Of a stretch of 64,000 nucleotides of DNA, positions 17,168-25,771 are shown piece after piece (within the stretch, counting starts at the first letter, position 1; each line of letters begins with the position of its first letter). A program made the position numbers and the translations under genes. Source of the DNA: an uncultured Gammaproteobacteria bacterium (GTDB lineage Bacteria > Pseudomonadota > Gammaproteobacteria > Eutrophobiales > Eutrophobiaceae); contig OY282354.1 in assembly GCA_958295485.1 (NCBI GenBank), positions 1,054,001 to 1,118,000 on the forward strand. Reading direction: 5' to 3'. The notes beneath the pieces are model-generated. The model was not told where the DNA came from and did not search any database. It worked only from the letters and a program-made list of their open reading frames with translations.

Positions 17168-17952
17168 CGTTGGATCAAGCCACAATTGCTCAGCTGGCGG
17201 AGCGCCTGGAGAATGCCGAGTTGAACAGGCAGCCGGTGACCAGGATCACCGATGCTTACCCGGATATGGATTGGGATGACGCCTATGGGATTCAATCTGC
17301 GATACGCAAGCGCAAAGTCGCGCGAGGCAACAAAATCGCCGGGTTGAAAATGGGATTGACGTCCCGGGCGAAGATGAAGCAAATGGGGGTGGAGACACCG
17401 GTTTACGGATTTTTGCCTGATTATGGCAGTTATGCAGACGGCGCCGAAATCGATATGGCGACTTTTATCCATCCCCGCGTAGAAGCTGAAGTGGCGATCG
17501 TGACCCGGACGGAATTATCGGGCCCCGGTTGTCATATCGGGCAGGTATTGCCGGCCATCGATTTCGTCGTTGCGGCGGTGGAGATTATTGATTCCCGTTA
17601 TGAGAATTTTCGGTTCGACCTGAAAAGCGTCATCGCCGACAACACCTCGGCCGCCGGCTTCGTTGCCGGCAGCATGATACGGGAGGCGGCTGACCTGGAT
17701 ATGCCGACCCTGGGCGTCGTCATGGAAAAAAACGGTGAGATTGTTGAACTGGGCGCGGGCGCGGCGGTGCTGGGCCATCCTGCCTCCAGCGTAGCCATGC
17801 TGGCGAATATGCTGGCTTCAAGGGACGAGGCAATACCCGCCGGCGCGTTTATCATGACCGGAGGAATAACGGCAGCCGTTGCAGTCGGAAAAGGCGATGC
17901 CATCAATGTGCGTTTTCAGGATCTCGGCAAGGTATCAATGAGCTTCAAATGA
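17164..17952 (+). CDS. 4-Oxalocrotonate decarboxylase (DmpH/XylI type)
   Basis: This 262-residue paralogue of the hydratase has [49 protein letters not shown] (metal Glu residues), [36 protein letters not shown] and [21 protein letters not shown]. The family decarboxylates (3E)-2-oxohex-3-enedioate to 2-hydroxypentadienoate with Mg2+ in complex with the hydratase. It overlaps by 4 nt with the aldolase before it and with the lipoprotein gene after it, an indication of tight co-expression of the pathway with the envelope genes downstream. DmpH assignment over DmpE rests on motif detail and gene order. Confidence 0.87.
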   Translation: MTLDQATIAQLAERLENAELNRQPVTRITDAYPDMDWDDAYGIQSAIRKRKVARGNKIAGLKMGLTSRAKMKQMGVETPVYGFLPDYGSYADGAEIDMATFIHPRVEAEVAIVTRTELSGPGCHIGQVLPAIDFVVAAVEIIDSRYENFRFDLKSVIADNTSAAGFVAGSMIREAADLDMPTLGVVMEKNGEIVELGAGAAVLGHPASSVAMLANMLASRDEAIPAGAFIMTGGITAAVAVGKGDAINVRFQDLGKVSMSFK

Positions 17953-18956
17953 AATTTCAAACCAGACCATCCGCCTTGTTTTTCATGGCGTCCCTGCTGT
18001 GCGCGTTCGTGGCGCTGGGGGGGTGTGAGGCGCCCTTGGTGCTGGATGCGGTGGAAAAAGCGCAAAAATCTCCCATACGCAGGACAGATAACTTCCAGGC
18101 GGTCAGTTCTTTTCAACAGAATATTGTTGCAGTGGGGTCAAGTGGGATTATCCTCGTGTCACAGGACAACGGCGCTGCCTGGCAACGCCATGAAATTCCT
18201 TCCTGGCCTTCATTCATGGATGTCACCAGTTGCAGCAACGGCCTGTTTGCCGCGTTAGCCTTTGAAGGCGAGGTATGGGTCTCCAACGACAGCGGCGCCA
18301 CCTGGAGCATGAATAAACTCGCTACGGAAGAGGCGCCCCAGGCCATCCAGTGCGATCCCTCGAACAATTTATGGGTGGTAGGCAGTTTTTCCACCATATC
18401 GATCAGCCGGGATGCCGGCAACAGTTGGACGGTATCGTCCCGGGATGAAGACGTGATTTATACGGACATCCAGTTTTTCGATGAACAGACAGCCTATATC
18501 GCCGGTGAATTCGGCGCTTTTCTCAAGACAACGGATGCGGGCGCCAGTTGGGAATTATTGCCTCCCATGCCCGGTGAGTTTTATCCGCAGAGCATGTATT
18601 TTGAAGACCTGGACAAGGGCTGGGTCGCCGGCCTGGGCGGCGTTGTCCTCGAGACGACGGACGGGGGGCGCGCCTGGAAGAGACAATCCACCGGTAGCCT
18701 GGTGACCTTGTATACCCTGGTGAAATCCGCTGGCCATATATTCGTCACGGGAGGCGAAGGCGCTTTATTCCGGTATGATGGCGCCGGATGGATGCAAATC
18801 CATCATGGCCAACCGTTCCGGTTGTACCTGCGTGGCATACAGCCACTGCCTGAGCACAAATTAATCGTCGCCGGCCCTGCCGGTGTATTGCACGTTTTTT
18901 CCATCAAGGAGTTATTGGGACAGACAGGCGCCCCTGTCGCTTATAACGGCCCATAA
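17949..18956 (+). CDS. YCF48/BNR-repeat lipoprotein
   Basis: This 335-residue protein starts with a lipoprotein signal (LLCAFVALGGCEAP, predicted lipidated Cys about residue 26). The body is a beta-propeller built from YCF48/BNR units: ILVSQDNGAAWQRHEI, VWVSNDSGATWSMNKL, ISISRDAGNSWTVSS, FLKTTDAGASWELLPP, VLETTDGGRAWKRQST. It is translationally coupled to the decarboxylase (ATGA overlap) and is followed at once by the RND transporter. The same lipoprotein-RND-DUF1302-DUF1329 set occurs in several proteobacterial hydrophobic-compound catabolic clusters, so a role in envelope passage or export of substrates is likely but unproven. Confidence 0.83.
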   Translation: MKFQTRPSALFFMASLLCAFVALGGCEAPLVLDAVEKAQKSPIRRTDNFQAVSSFQQNIVAVGSSGIILVSQDNGAAWQRHEIPSWPSFMDVTSCSNGLFAALAFEGEVWVSNDSGATWSMNKLATEEAPQAIQCDPSNNLWVVGSFSTISISRDAGNSWTVSSRDEDVIYTDIQFFDEQTAYIAGEFGAFLKTTDAGASWELLPPMPGEFYPQSMYFEDLDKGWVAGLGGVVLETTDGGRAWKRQSTGSLVTLYTLVKSAGHIFVTGGEGALFRYDGAGWMQIHHGQPFRLYLRGIQPLPEHKLIVAGPAGVLHVFSIKELLGQTGAPVAYNGP

Positions 18957-18973
18957 TATCAGCGAACGTGAAA

Positions 18974-21364
18974 ATGGATACCAGCCAGATTTTCCCCCGT
19001 TTCGGCAACTTCCTGTTCAACAACAGAAAATTCGTATTGGCCGTCATCTTTTCGATTACGGCCTTTTTTGCATGGCAGATCCCGGCGGTCCGAATGTTGT
19101 CGGATTTTGCCGACCTGCTGCCCCAGGAACACCCTTATATACAACTGCATAACAGTATCCGCGATACCTTCGGGGGCGCCAATATTATCGTCATGGCCAT
19201 GGAAGTGGAGGAAGGCACTATCTTCACCAATGATTCCCTGGACAGGATTCACCGTATAACGCAAAAGCTGGACACCGTATCCAACATCAACCACGACCTG
19301 GTGAGCAGCCTGACCCACCGCAATACCCGCAAGATATTCCTGACGCCGGATGGAACCATACGCTCGCAAAACTATTATGACCCGCACCATGATGAATACA
19401 GCGGAGAGCAACTGGCCAAGATTCAAAGGGACGTGCTGGCAAGCACCAACGTCTATGGCCTGCTGGTTTCCCCTGATATGAAATCGGCCCTGATCAAGGG
19501 AACGCTGAATGAAGGCCAGCTTGATTATGGCAAGGTATTTGAAGAATTGCAGGAGATTCGGGCGTCTGAAGCCGCGCCCGGGGTAAAGATACATGCAACC
19601 GGCCATCCGGTGCTGGTGGGCTGGGTGGATTCCTACAGCGGCGATATCCTGCTTATATTTTTTTATACAATACTAATCGTCCTGGCAATCCTGATCTTCT
19701 ACTCGCGGCGCTTGTACGGCATCCTGTTGCCGTTGCTTGGCATGATATTGACCAGTATTTGGGGCGTGGGTTTCATGGGGGTATTCGGTTATAACCTGGA
19801 CCCGTTGATGCTGGTTGTGCCGTTTCTTATTTCAGCCCGCGCCATGTCCCACGGCATCCAGAAAATGGAGCGGTATTTTCTTGAATTATCCCGTACCGGT
19901 GAGAAGGTGTCGGCGGCCCGTAATACTTTTAACGCCTTGTTCAGGCCCGGCGCGTTAGCTATTGTGGCGGACGCCTCGGCTCTCTACCTCATCGGGCTTG
20001 GTTCCGTGCCGATTAATGACAAAATGGCCGTTTATGCATCTTTCTGGGCGGTGTGCATGGTGGTCACGGTGTTGATCGTGGTTCCCATGTTGCTGGCGGA
20101 GTTGCCCAGGCCCAAGAACGTGGCCGTCAAGCATACGGTGATACGGAGTATTTTTCCCAAGTTCGCCCAGGTTGTCGGGACGAGCAGGCGCTCGAGGGGA
20201 GTGTTAATCACCTGTCTCGTGATCGCCTGTTGCGCGACTTATTTCAGTTCCTGGGTAGAGATCGGTGAACCGGAGCCGGGTTCACCGCTGCTCTATCGCG
20301 ATCATGATTTTAATATTTCGTCGACGGCCATAAACGACAGATTTCCGGGCGCTGAGGAATTATTCATTATCGCCCGCGCCGATGAGATTGGGGGGTTGAA
20401 AAAACCGGAAATCATGAAAGCCCTGGCGGATTTCCAGAACCACATGATGCTGGATCCAAAACTTGGTGGCGTAAAAGGGGTAAATAACCTGCTCACTCAA
20501 GTGAATCAAATGACCCGGAATAATGACCCGCGCTGGGCGGTGATTCCATCCATCGATCAAAATATCGGTGGCTTGTTGTTCATGTTCATGATGTCCTCGC
20601 CGACCTCGGGCGCATTGCTGGAATATATCGATACTGATGACCGGTTGGCCAATATGGTTTTCTATTATAAAGACCATACCGGCGAGACCATCCGGCGCGC
20701 CATATACATGGCCAAGGAATGGATAGAAACCAAAGGCAGGGATATCGAAGGTTTACACCTTGACTTGGCGGGGGGGCCCGTCGGCGTTACCGCAGCCATC
20801 AATGAAGAGGCCTTTGAAACCAACGTGATCGTCGTGCCGGCCGTGCTGATCCTTATATTAGGCTTTACGCTATGGTTTTACGGCTCGTTTCATTCCGGTT
20901 TCATGATGCTGGTATCCATGTCGTTCGCCACCACGTTGACCTACGCCTGCATGGGAATATTGAAAATGGGGCTGAACGTCAACACCGTACCGATGATCGC
21001 GGTTGGGATAGGTCTCGGCGTGGATTACGCTATCTACATGATGGACCGGATCAAGGAGGAAATGCACGTGGCCAAAGACGTGCAGGACGCTATCCGGCGG
21101 GCGGTCAGCACTACCGGTGTCGCTATTGCCTTGACGGCTACGACCCTGGTCGGCGGCATCATAATGTGGGTGTTTATTTCTGAATTGCGTTTCCAGGCGG
21201 ATGCCGCGCGGTTGTTGATTATCATGTTGGTCATGAACATGGCGTCAGCCATGTTCCTGGTGCCGGCGTGGGTGAATATCTTCAAACCGAAATTTATCAT
21301 GGATGCGGCGAAAGAGCGTTGGGCGGAAGGCGAAGGTTCCACGGTTGATGAGATTGAGGATTAA
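18974..21364 (+). CDS. RND/MMPL-family transporter
   Basis: This protein of about 796 residues has two repeated halves, each with a periplasmic loop and a transmembrane bundle. TM1 is FVLAVIFSITAFFAWQIPAV. The first cluster includes ILLIFFYTILIVLAILIFYS and GILLPLLGMILTSIWGVGFMGVFG, and the second includes VIVVPAVLILILGFTLWFYG, MAVGIGLGVDYAIYMMDRI and IALTATTLVGGIIMWVFI. The pattern is that of the MMPL/HpnN branch rather than tripartite AcrB pumps. It is proton-driven by family knowledge and usually moves lipids or hydrophobic molecules. I use the ATG at 18974; a GTG at 18968 is possible. It lies in one operon with the lipoprotein and upstream of the promoter for the DUF1302/DUF1329 pair. Confidence 0.92.
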   Translation: MDTSQIFPRFGNFLFNNRKFVLAVIFSITAFFAWQIPAVRMLSDFADLLPQEHPYIQLHNSIRDTFGGANIIVMAMEVEEGTIFTNDSLDRIHRITQKLDTVSNINHDLVSSLTHRNTRKIFLTPDGTIRSQNYYDPHHDEYSGEQLAKIQRDVLASTNVYGLLVSPDMKSALIKGTLNEGQLDYGKVFEELQEIRASEAAPGVKIHATGHPVLVGWVDSYSGDILLIFFYTILIVLAILIFYSRRLYGILLPLLGMILTSIWGVGFMGVFGYNLDPLMLVVPFLISARAMSHGIQKMERYFLELSRTGEKVSAARNTFNALFRPGALAIVADASALYLIGLGSVPINDKMAVYASFWAVCMVVTVLIVVPMLLAELPRPKNVAVKHTVIRSIFPKFAQVVGTSRRSRGVLITCLVIACCATYFSSWVEIGEPEPGSPLLYRDHDFNISSTAINDRFPGAEELFIIARADEIGGLKKPEIMKALADFQNHMMLDPKLGGVKGVNNLLTQVNQMTRNNDPRWAVIPSIDQNIGGLLFMFMMSSPTSGALLEYIDTDDRLANMVFYYKDHTGETIRRAIYMAKEWIETKGRDIEGLHLDLAGGPVGVTAAINEEAFETNVIVVPAVLILILGFTLWFYGSFHSGFMMLVSMSFATTLTYACMGILKMGLNVNTVPMIAVGIGLGVDYAIYMMDRIKEEMHVAKDVQDAIRRAVSTTGVAIALTATTLVGGIIMWVFISELRFQADAARLLIIMLVMNMASAMFLVPAWVNIFKPKFIMDAAKERWAEGEGSTVDEIED

Positions 21365-21391
21365 TTTTTTGGAAAAAAGTAGCGGAAGTGA

Positions 21392-21419
21392 TTGAGATCA
21401 GCAGAAAAAACGTTATAAT
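21392..21419 (+). promoter_or_regulatory. Sigma70 promoter of the DUF1302 operon
   Basis: TTGAGA at 21392-21397 and TATAAT at 21414-21419 are spaced by 16 bp. The predicted start site (about 21426) falls inside the ATATCGATAT palindrome, a classic position for a repressor operator. Confidence 0.65.
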
Positions 21420-21460
21420 TCCAAAATATCGATATTTTTCAGTGCCAATAACGTACGTTA
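21406..21460. promoter_or_regulatory. Operator-like palindromes before the DUF1302 gene
   Basis: AAAATATCGATATTTT (21423-21438) is a perfect 16-bp palindrome centred at 21430.5. A weaker site, AAAACGTTATAA, is centred at 21411.5, exactly 19 bp away as at the other two loci. A third perfect palindrome, TAACGTACGTTA, lies at 21449-21460 and may be a separate regulator site. Confidence 0.6.
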
Positions 21461-21485
21461 ATACAGTAGAAGGGGGGATGAATTG

Positions 21486-23528
21486 ATGAATATCCGCAGA
21501 GTTGCTCTTACCTTGTTGTCGAGCGCGATGACGTGTTTCTTCGTCATGGCGCCAATGCAGGCATCAGCCTGGAATTCCAGGGACGGCACCTGGGAACTCC
21601 ATGGTTTTGTCGATAACACCTATCACAACCGGGATGACTATGGCATCACCAAGGAACGGGTTCGCGGTCAGCTGGAGTGGTCGAAGATTTTCAAGCCGAC
21701 GGGCCTGTTCTCCGAGCTCTCTTTTCACGGGACCCTCAGGGCCACCTACGACGGGGTGTATGACCTGAACGATGACGAATTTGGCGACCGGTCCGGGGGG
21801 GCTGTTTTCGGCTCCAATTCCGGCCTGCCAGGTTCTGTCAATGGTTTGCAAACCCCTTGGGCATCGTCACCGGTCACCGCGAACAATCCTAACCTGCCTG
21901 GCGGGGGCGGATTTGGCATTGATACCGGGATCAATCCCAATGCCGGTTTGAAGAAAGTGGGTAGTGAACTTGGTTCCCGCAATAACAACGGTGAATTCGG
22001 TGGGGGGCTGGAGTTCTTTACTCCCACGCGGCCCTGCAACGTGGACTCCCGCGGTTGTATCCCGGGTTACATGGATGCGGACGCGGATGACCTGCGTTTC
22101 CCCGAGTTCACTGATGACCATGGCTGGTTGCGGGAGATTTATATCGATGCCACCATGCCGGTGGGCAAGGGCGATGAGATCAACTTCCGGGTAGGCCGCC
22201 AGCAGATCGTCTGGGGCAGAACCGACTTGTTCCGCGTGCTGGACCAGGTCAATCCCATTGATTTCTCCATTCAGAGCATCTACGAGGAGTTTGAAGACAG
22301 CCGTATTCCCCTGGGGATCTTCTCCGCCGAATACCGCGCCGGCGCGGTCGGCGCCTTTGACGACCTGAACTTCCAGGTGATCTGGAACTTCGAGAAATTC
22401 CGTCCGAACACGCTGGGACAGGGCGGCCAACCTTATAACATACTGCTGGCGGGTGATTTGTTTCGGGCATTGAAAAATTGCTGGGACAATGGCTGCACGG
22501 TCAGTAACTTTGCCACCGGACTGGTGCCGGGTGGCAACCTGGCTACCGATTTTCCAGCGCAGGTTATCGGTATTCGGGATGCCCACCTGCCGGGCTGGGA
22601 CATGGACCAAGGGGGTGTGAGACTGGAAGGCGTGTTCAGGAGCGTGGGTTTCTCGGTGAATGCCATGACGTTTTACTCGCAACTGCCTTCATTGCGTGGC
22701 GGGATTCCTGCAAAGAATGCTTTCCTGGCGCCCGGGGCAGCGCATCCCATAGTGCCTGATCCGACCGAGGTCGGTGGCCTGTTCAAGCCACGACCTTATC
22801 TCCCGGCGTTCGACATTCACTTCCCGCGGGTCACCTTGGTGGGGGCATCCGCCGATTTTTATGTAGACCCGATAAAGTCGGCGATCCGGATGGAGGTAGC
22901 CCATACCAGCGGCGAGGAGTTTGCCGACACGTCGAAATCACGCCTGTTTTCCGAATCCGACGTGGTTCGTTGGGTGGTAGGCTGGGACCGGCCGACTTAT
23001 ATTCGCTGGTTGAATCCGAACAGGACCTTCCTGCTGTCAGGGCAGATTTTCGGCCAGCATATCCTCGATCACGAAACGCAGCTGTCACCGTTGGGCGAGG
23101 AGATAGGATTCCAGGACTGGAAGAACGGCTTTATCGGCACTTTCCTGTTCCAGGGTTTCTATGCTAACGACCGCATTCTGCCGCGCTTGATTATGGCCCA
23201 CGATTTCCGGGCAAAAGCGACTGTGCTCGGCCCGGGAGTGGATTATCTCATCAACGATAGCCTGCGCCTGATCGTCGGCGCCAATATCAAGTTAGGCACT
23301 GGCCGTCGGGTGGCTGATGACGGACGGACCTCAAATACATTTCCACCTTTTACCGCCGGGGCGGCCTGCGCTCCCCCGGATAGTGTCGCTCCCTGCTTGC
23401 CCGGCAATGAAACACCTAGTCTCGGGATTCGCAGGGGTTTCGAACCCCTGGGGCGCTTCCGTTCCGGTCCCCTGGGCATGGCGCAACATGAAGATGAGTT
23501 TCAAATACTGATCCGCTATCGCTTCTAA
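21486..23528 (+). CDS. DUF1302 family outer-membrane beta-barrel protein
   Basis: This 680-residue protein has a signal peptide (about 1-28, MAPMQASA). DUF1302 features follow: WELHGFVDNTYHNRDDYGITKERVRGQLEWSK, LREIYIDATMPVGKGDEINFRVGRQQIVWGRTDLFRVLDQVNP and a C-terminal strand HEDEFQILIRYRF ending in Phe. It is predicted to be an outer-membrane barrel. ATG 21486 is chosen over TTG 21483 because AGGGGGG lies 8 nt upstream. DUF1302 and DUF1329 genes are almost always adjacent, as here. By association with RND transporters in steroid, phenolic and lipid catabolic clusters they may move hydrophobic substrates across the envelope. Confidence 0.9.
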   Translation: MNIRRVALTLLSSAMTCFFVMAPMQASAWNSRDGTWELHGFVDNTYHNRDDYGITKERVRGQLEWSKIFKPTGLFSELSFHGTLRATYDGVYDLNDDEFGDRSGGAVFGSNSGLPGSVNGLQTPWASSPVTANNPNLPGGGGFGIDTGINPNAGLKKVGSELGSRNNNGEFGGGLEFFTPTRPCNVDSRGCIPGYMDADADDLRFPEFTDDHGWLREIYIDATMPVGKGDEINFRVGRQQIVWGRTDLFRVLDQVNPIDFSIQSIYEEFEDSRIPLGIFSAEYRAGAVGAFDDLNFQVIWNFEKFRPNTLGQGGQPYNILLAGDLFRALKNCWDNGCTVSNFATGLVPGGNLATDFPAQVIGIRDAHLPGWDMDQGGVRLEGVFRSVGFSVNAMTFYSQLPSLRGGIPAKNAFLAPGAAHPIVPDPTEVGGLFKPRPYLPAFDIHFPRVTLVGASADFYVDPIKSAIRMEVAHTSGEEFADTSKSRLFSESDVVRWVVGWDRPTYIRWLNPNRTFLLSGQIFGQHILDHETQLSPLGEEIGFQDWKNGFIGTFLFQGFYANDRILPRLIMAHDFRAKATVLGPGVDYLINDSLRLIVGANIKLGTGRRVADDGRTSNTFPPFTAGAACAPPDSVAPCLPGNETPSLGIRRGFEPLGRFRSGPLGMAQHEDEFQILIRYRF

Positions 23529-23553
23529 AAACATAAACGGAGGCTCAAGAACC

Positions 23554-24870
23554 ATGATTAAGCATATCAAGTGCATCAAATATCTGGGTGTCGCATCGCT
23601 CCTGGCGTTCAGCCTGAACGCATGGGCTGATTTCACCGAAGAAGACGTAAGAAAATCGTTCTATCCCTATGAAAACTGGACACCGGAATTTCCCGGTTAC
23701 ACGCCCGGCATGGTGATAGATAAAAATAACGTGGAACAGTTCAAGGATATCCTTGACCCGGCCCTGTATGATCACGTAAAAAACGCCGATGCCAGTTTGC
23801 AGACCAAGGAGACGGAATCCCTGGAACTGCACCCGAACTATATCAAGGCCACGCTGGAAGCAGTGAAGAATCCGCCAAAGCTGAGCGCCGACGGTCTGGT
23901 GGATAATTTTGTCGCAGGCCGGGCATTTCCGGCTGAGCCGGACGTGAATGACCCGCAGGCCGGCCTGAAACTGGCCTGGAACTACCAATACGGCTATAAC
24001 TGGGGCGATAATGCGGCGATTTCCCCGTTTTACTGGAAGTTCAGGAACGCCAAGTCGGGAAAATTAGAGCGATCCATCAAGTGGAGCTTTCATTTTCTCA
24101 ACTGGAAGCACAGGGTCAACCAGGACCCGGTGCCGGAATTCGAGGACAATCCCGCGCAATTGTTCCGTTCCGTTTATGTAAAAGCGCTGCAACCCTTCGA
24201 TATCGCCAATACGCAATTGCTTATCCACAGGTATAAAGACGACCTCAAGCGTGACGACGCCTGGCTGTACCTGGGCTTCCAGCGACGCGTTCGCCGTCTT
24301 GCCACGGGCCAGACGACCGATTCGTTCCTCGGCACCGACGTCATGATCGAGGATTTCGAGGGCTACAACAGTCGTGTATCCGACTATGACTGGAAATATA
24401 TCGGCAGCAAGAATGCCTTGCTGCCGTTCCATAACCATAATGACCTGGACTTGGCAACCGATATGCCGCCGGAACCCGACGGCTACCAGTTTATTGACGT
24501 GGACGGTTGTTTCCCCAAGACCACGTGGGAATTGCGCAAGATCTATGAATTACATGGTACTGCGAAGGACCCAAACCATCCCTTGAGCCGGCGCGTGATG
24601 TATTTGGATGCGCAAACCGCGACGATCCCGCGCCAGGCGCAATTCGACCGCAAGGGAGACCTGTGGAAGTCCTTTAGCATCTGCCAGGCCTACCCGGACA
24701 CGCACATGCCCAAGAACAAGGGCACCGGTGTATCCATCGACGATTGCTTCATGATGTATGACGTGCAGGCCCAACATTGCACGACCGGCCAGTTCAAGGG
24801 TCAACTCGACCCGAAGTTGAACCCCCCGCAGATGTTCACGGTCCAGAACCTGCGCAAGAGCGGAAGGTAA
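23554..24870 (+). CDS. DUF1329 family periplasmic protein (copy 1)
   Basis: This 438-residue protein has a signal peptide (ending LNAWA, about residue 25) and DUF1329 blocks: VEQFKDILDPALYDHVKNADASLQTKETESLELHPNYIKAT, NFVAGRAFPAEPDVNDPQAGLKLAWN, and DAWLYLGFQRRVRRLATGQTTDSFLGTDVMIEDFEGYNSR. The last block resembles LolA/LolB-like lipoprotein carriers in character, as noted for the family. A GGAGG site lies before the ATG. It follows DUF1302 by 25 bp. A divergent paralogue is encoded at 29652, so the locus carries two versions, perhaps for different substrates. Confidence 0.9.
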   Translation: MIKHIKCIKYLGVASLLAFSLNAWADFTEEDVRKSFYPYENWTPEFPGYTPGMVIDKNNVEQFKDILDPALYDHVKNADASLQTKETESLELHPNYIKATLEAVKNPPKLSADGLVDNFVAGRAFPAEPDVNDPQAGLKLAWNYQYGYNWGDNAAISPFYWKFRNAKSGKLERSIKWSFHFLNWKHRVNQDPVPEFEDNPAQLFRSVYVKALQPFDIANTQLLIHRYKDDLKRDDAWLYLGFQRRVRRLATGQTTDSFLGTDVMIEDFEGYNSRVSDYDWKYIGSKNALLPFHNHNDLDLATDMPPEPDGYQFIDVDGCFPKTTWELRKIYELHGTAKDPNHPLSRRVMYLDAQTATIPRQAQFDRKGDLWKSFSICQAYPDTHMPKNKGTGVSIDDCFMMYDVQAQHCTTGQFKGQLDPKLNPPQMFTVQNLRKSGR

Positions 24871-24910
24871 ACAAGGCAACAGAAAACAGGGGGCGGAGGA
24901 CAGCCCCCTC

Positions 24911-24956
24911 CCCCCTGACAAGCGCGATAACCCCCTGAAGCCCCCTTGTCAGGGGG
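24911..24956. repeat. REP-like inverted repeat pair
   Basis: CCCCCTGACAAG (24911-24922) and CTTGTCAGGGGG (24945-24956) are perfect inverse copies separated by 22 bp. They belong to the dispersed CCCCCTGACAAGGGGG family and form a strong hairpin after the DUF1329 gene, so they may also act as a transcript barrier. The rest of the 203-bp gap before 25074 shows nothing recognisable. Confidence 0.7.
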
Positions 24957-25073
24957 ATTTTGGTAGTTATGGGAGAATGTTGCGGGTTGGGACTTCTGCG
25001 ACGCCCTCAGGGGAGAGGGCGCCAAAATATCCATGCAAAATTGAAATGATGGAAACGAACCACGGTCGAGAAA

Positions 25074-25679
25074 ATGACAGAGAGCGTTGATTTAAAGGTT
25101 TTTTTCAATTTTCGCAGTCCTTATTGTTATCTTGCCGGCAAGACCATGTTCAGCCTGGTGGATAATTATAGCGTCAATTTCATCTGGCGACCCCTGGCCG
25201 GGTGGGACGGCCGCTCAGCGCCGGAGAGAGCCAAGGTAAAAATCCCTATTACCCGGCAGGACGTGGCCCGGTGGGCAAAACGTATGAATATCCCCTGCAT
25301 TCCTCCCCCGATTACCACTGACCCAACCCCAGCGGGCGTCGGTTCCCTGTTGGCTGAAGAGCGAGGCCGTCTGCGGGAATATATTGTCGAAGTGATGAAT
25401 GCTGAATGGGGGAGTGGCCTGGACATCGGGCAACCGGATATATTACGCGGCGCCGCGGAACGCGCCGGTCTTGACGGCGCCGAGTTTGAAACGGCATTGT
25501 CTGACCCGGTAAAACAAAAAACCCTGGGAGATAATTGGCATGAGGCCCGGGAGACCGGCGTCATCGGCGTGCCGACGTTTGTCATTGGCGATCAAATCTT
25601 CTGGGGCAATGACCGGATTGATTTCGTGCATGAGCATCTGTGTGAACTGGGGTTGAGAAAGACTTTAAAGACTTTTTAG
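25074..25679 (+). CDS. 2-Hydroxychromene-2-carboxylate isomerase-like (DsbA/kappa-GST) protein
   Basis: This 201-residue DsbA-family thioredoxin-fold protein has the N-terminal FFNFRSPYCYLAGK, the HCCA isomerase/kappa-class GST active-site region (Ser-Pro-Tyr), then VNFIWRPLAGW, and a cis-Pro loop VIGVPTFVIGDQIFWGNDRIDFVHEHL. NahD-type enzymes isomerise 2-hydroxychromene-2-carboxylate to trans-o-hydroxybenzylidenepyruvate using glutathione in naphthalene-like degradation. No naphthalene dioxygenase or aldolase is nearby, so it may isomerise another ring-fission product. It lies in the operon between DUF1329 and the RdhA-like gene. Confidence 0.82.
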   Translation: MTESVDLKVFFNFRSPYCYLAGKTMFSLVDNYSVNFIWRPLAGWDGRSAPERAKVKIPITRQDVARWAKRMNIPCIPPPITTDPTPAGVGSLLAEERGRLREYIVEVMNAEWGSGLDIGQPDILRGAAERAGLDGAEFETALSDPVKQKTLGDNWHEARETGVIGVPTFVIGDQIFWGNDRIDFVHEHLCELGLRKTLKTF

Positions 25680-25771
25680 TTTTGAATTCCAGTGATTAGT
25701 TTCCAGTCTCTCCCAACATGGAAATATGGTTCGAACCCCCCCGAATCCTGACAACTGAAAACTAAACAGCC

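Noticed and set aside
20620-20634. ATATCGATAC and similar sequences inside genes (also 37375, 17446)
   Set aside because: Imperfect, within coding sequence, and without a partner at 19 bp; used as an informal negative control for the operator motif.
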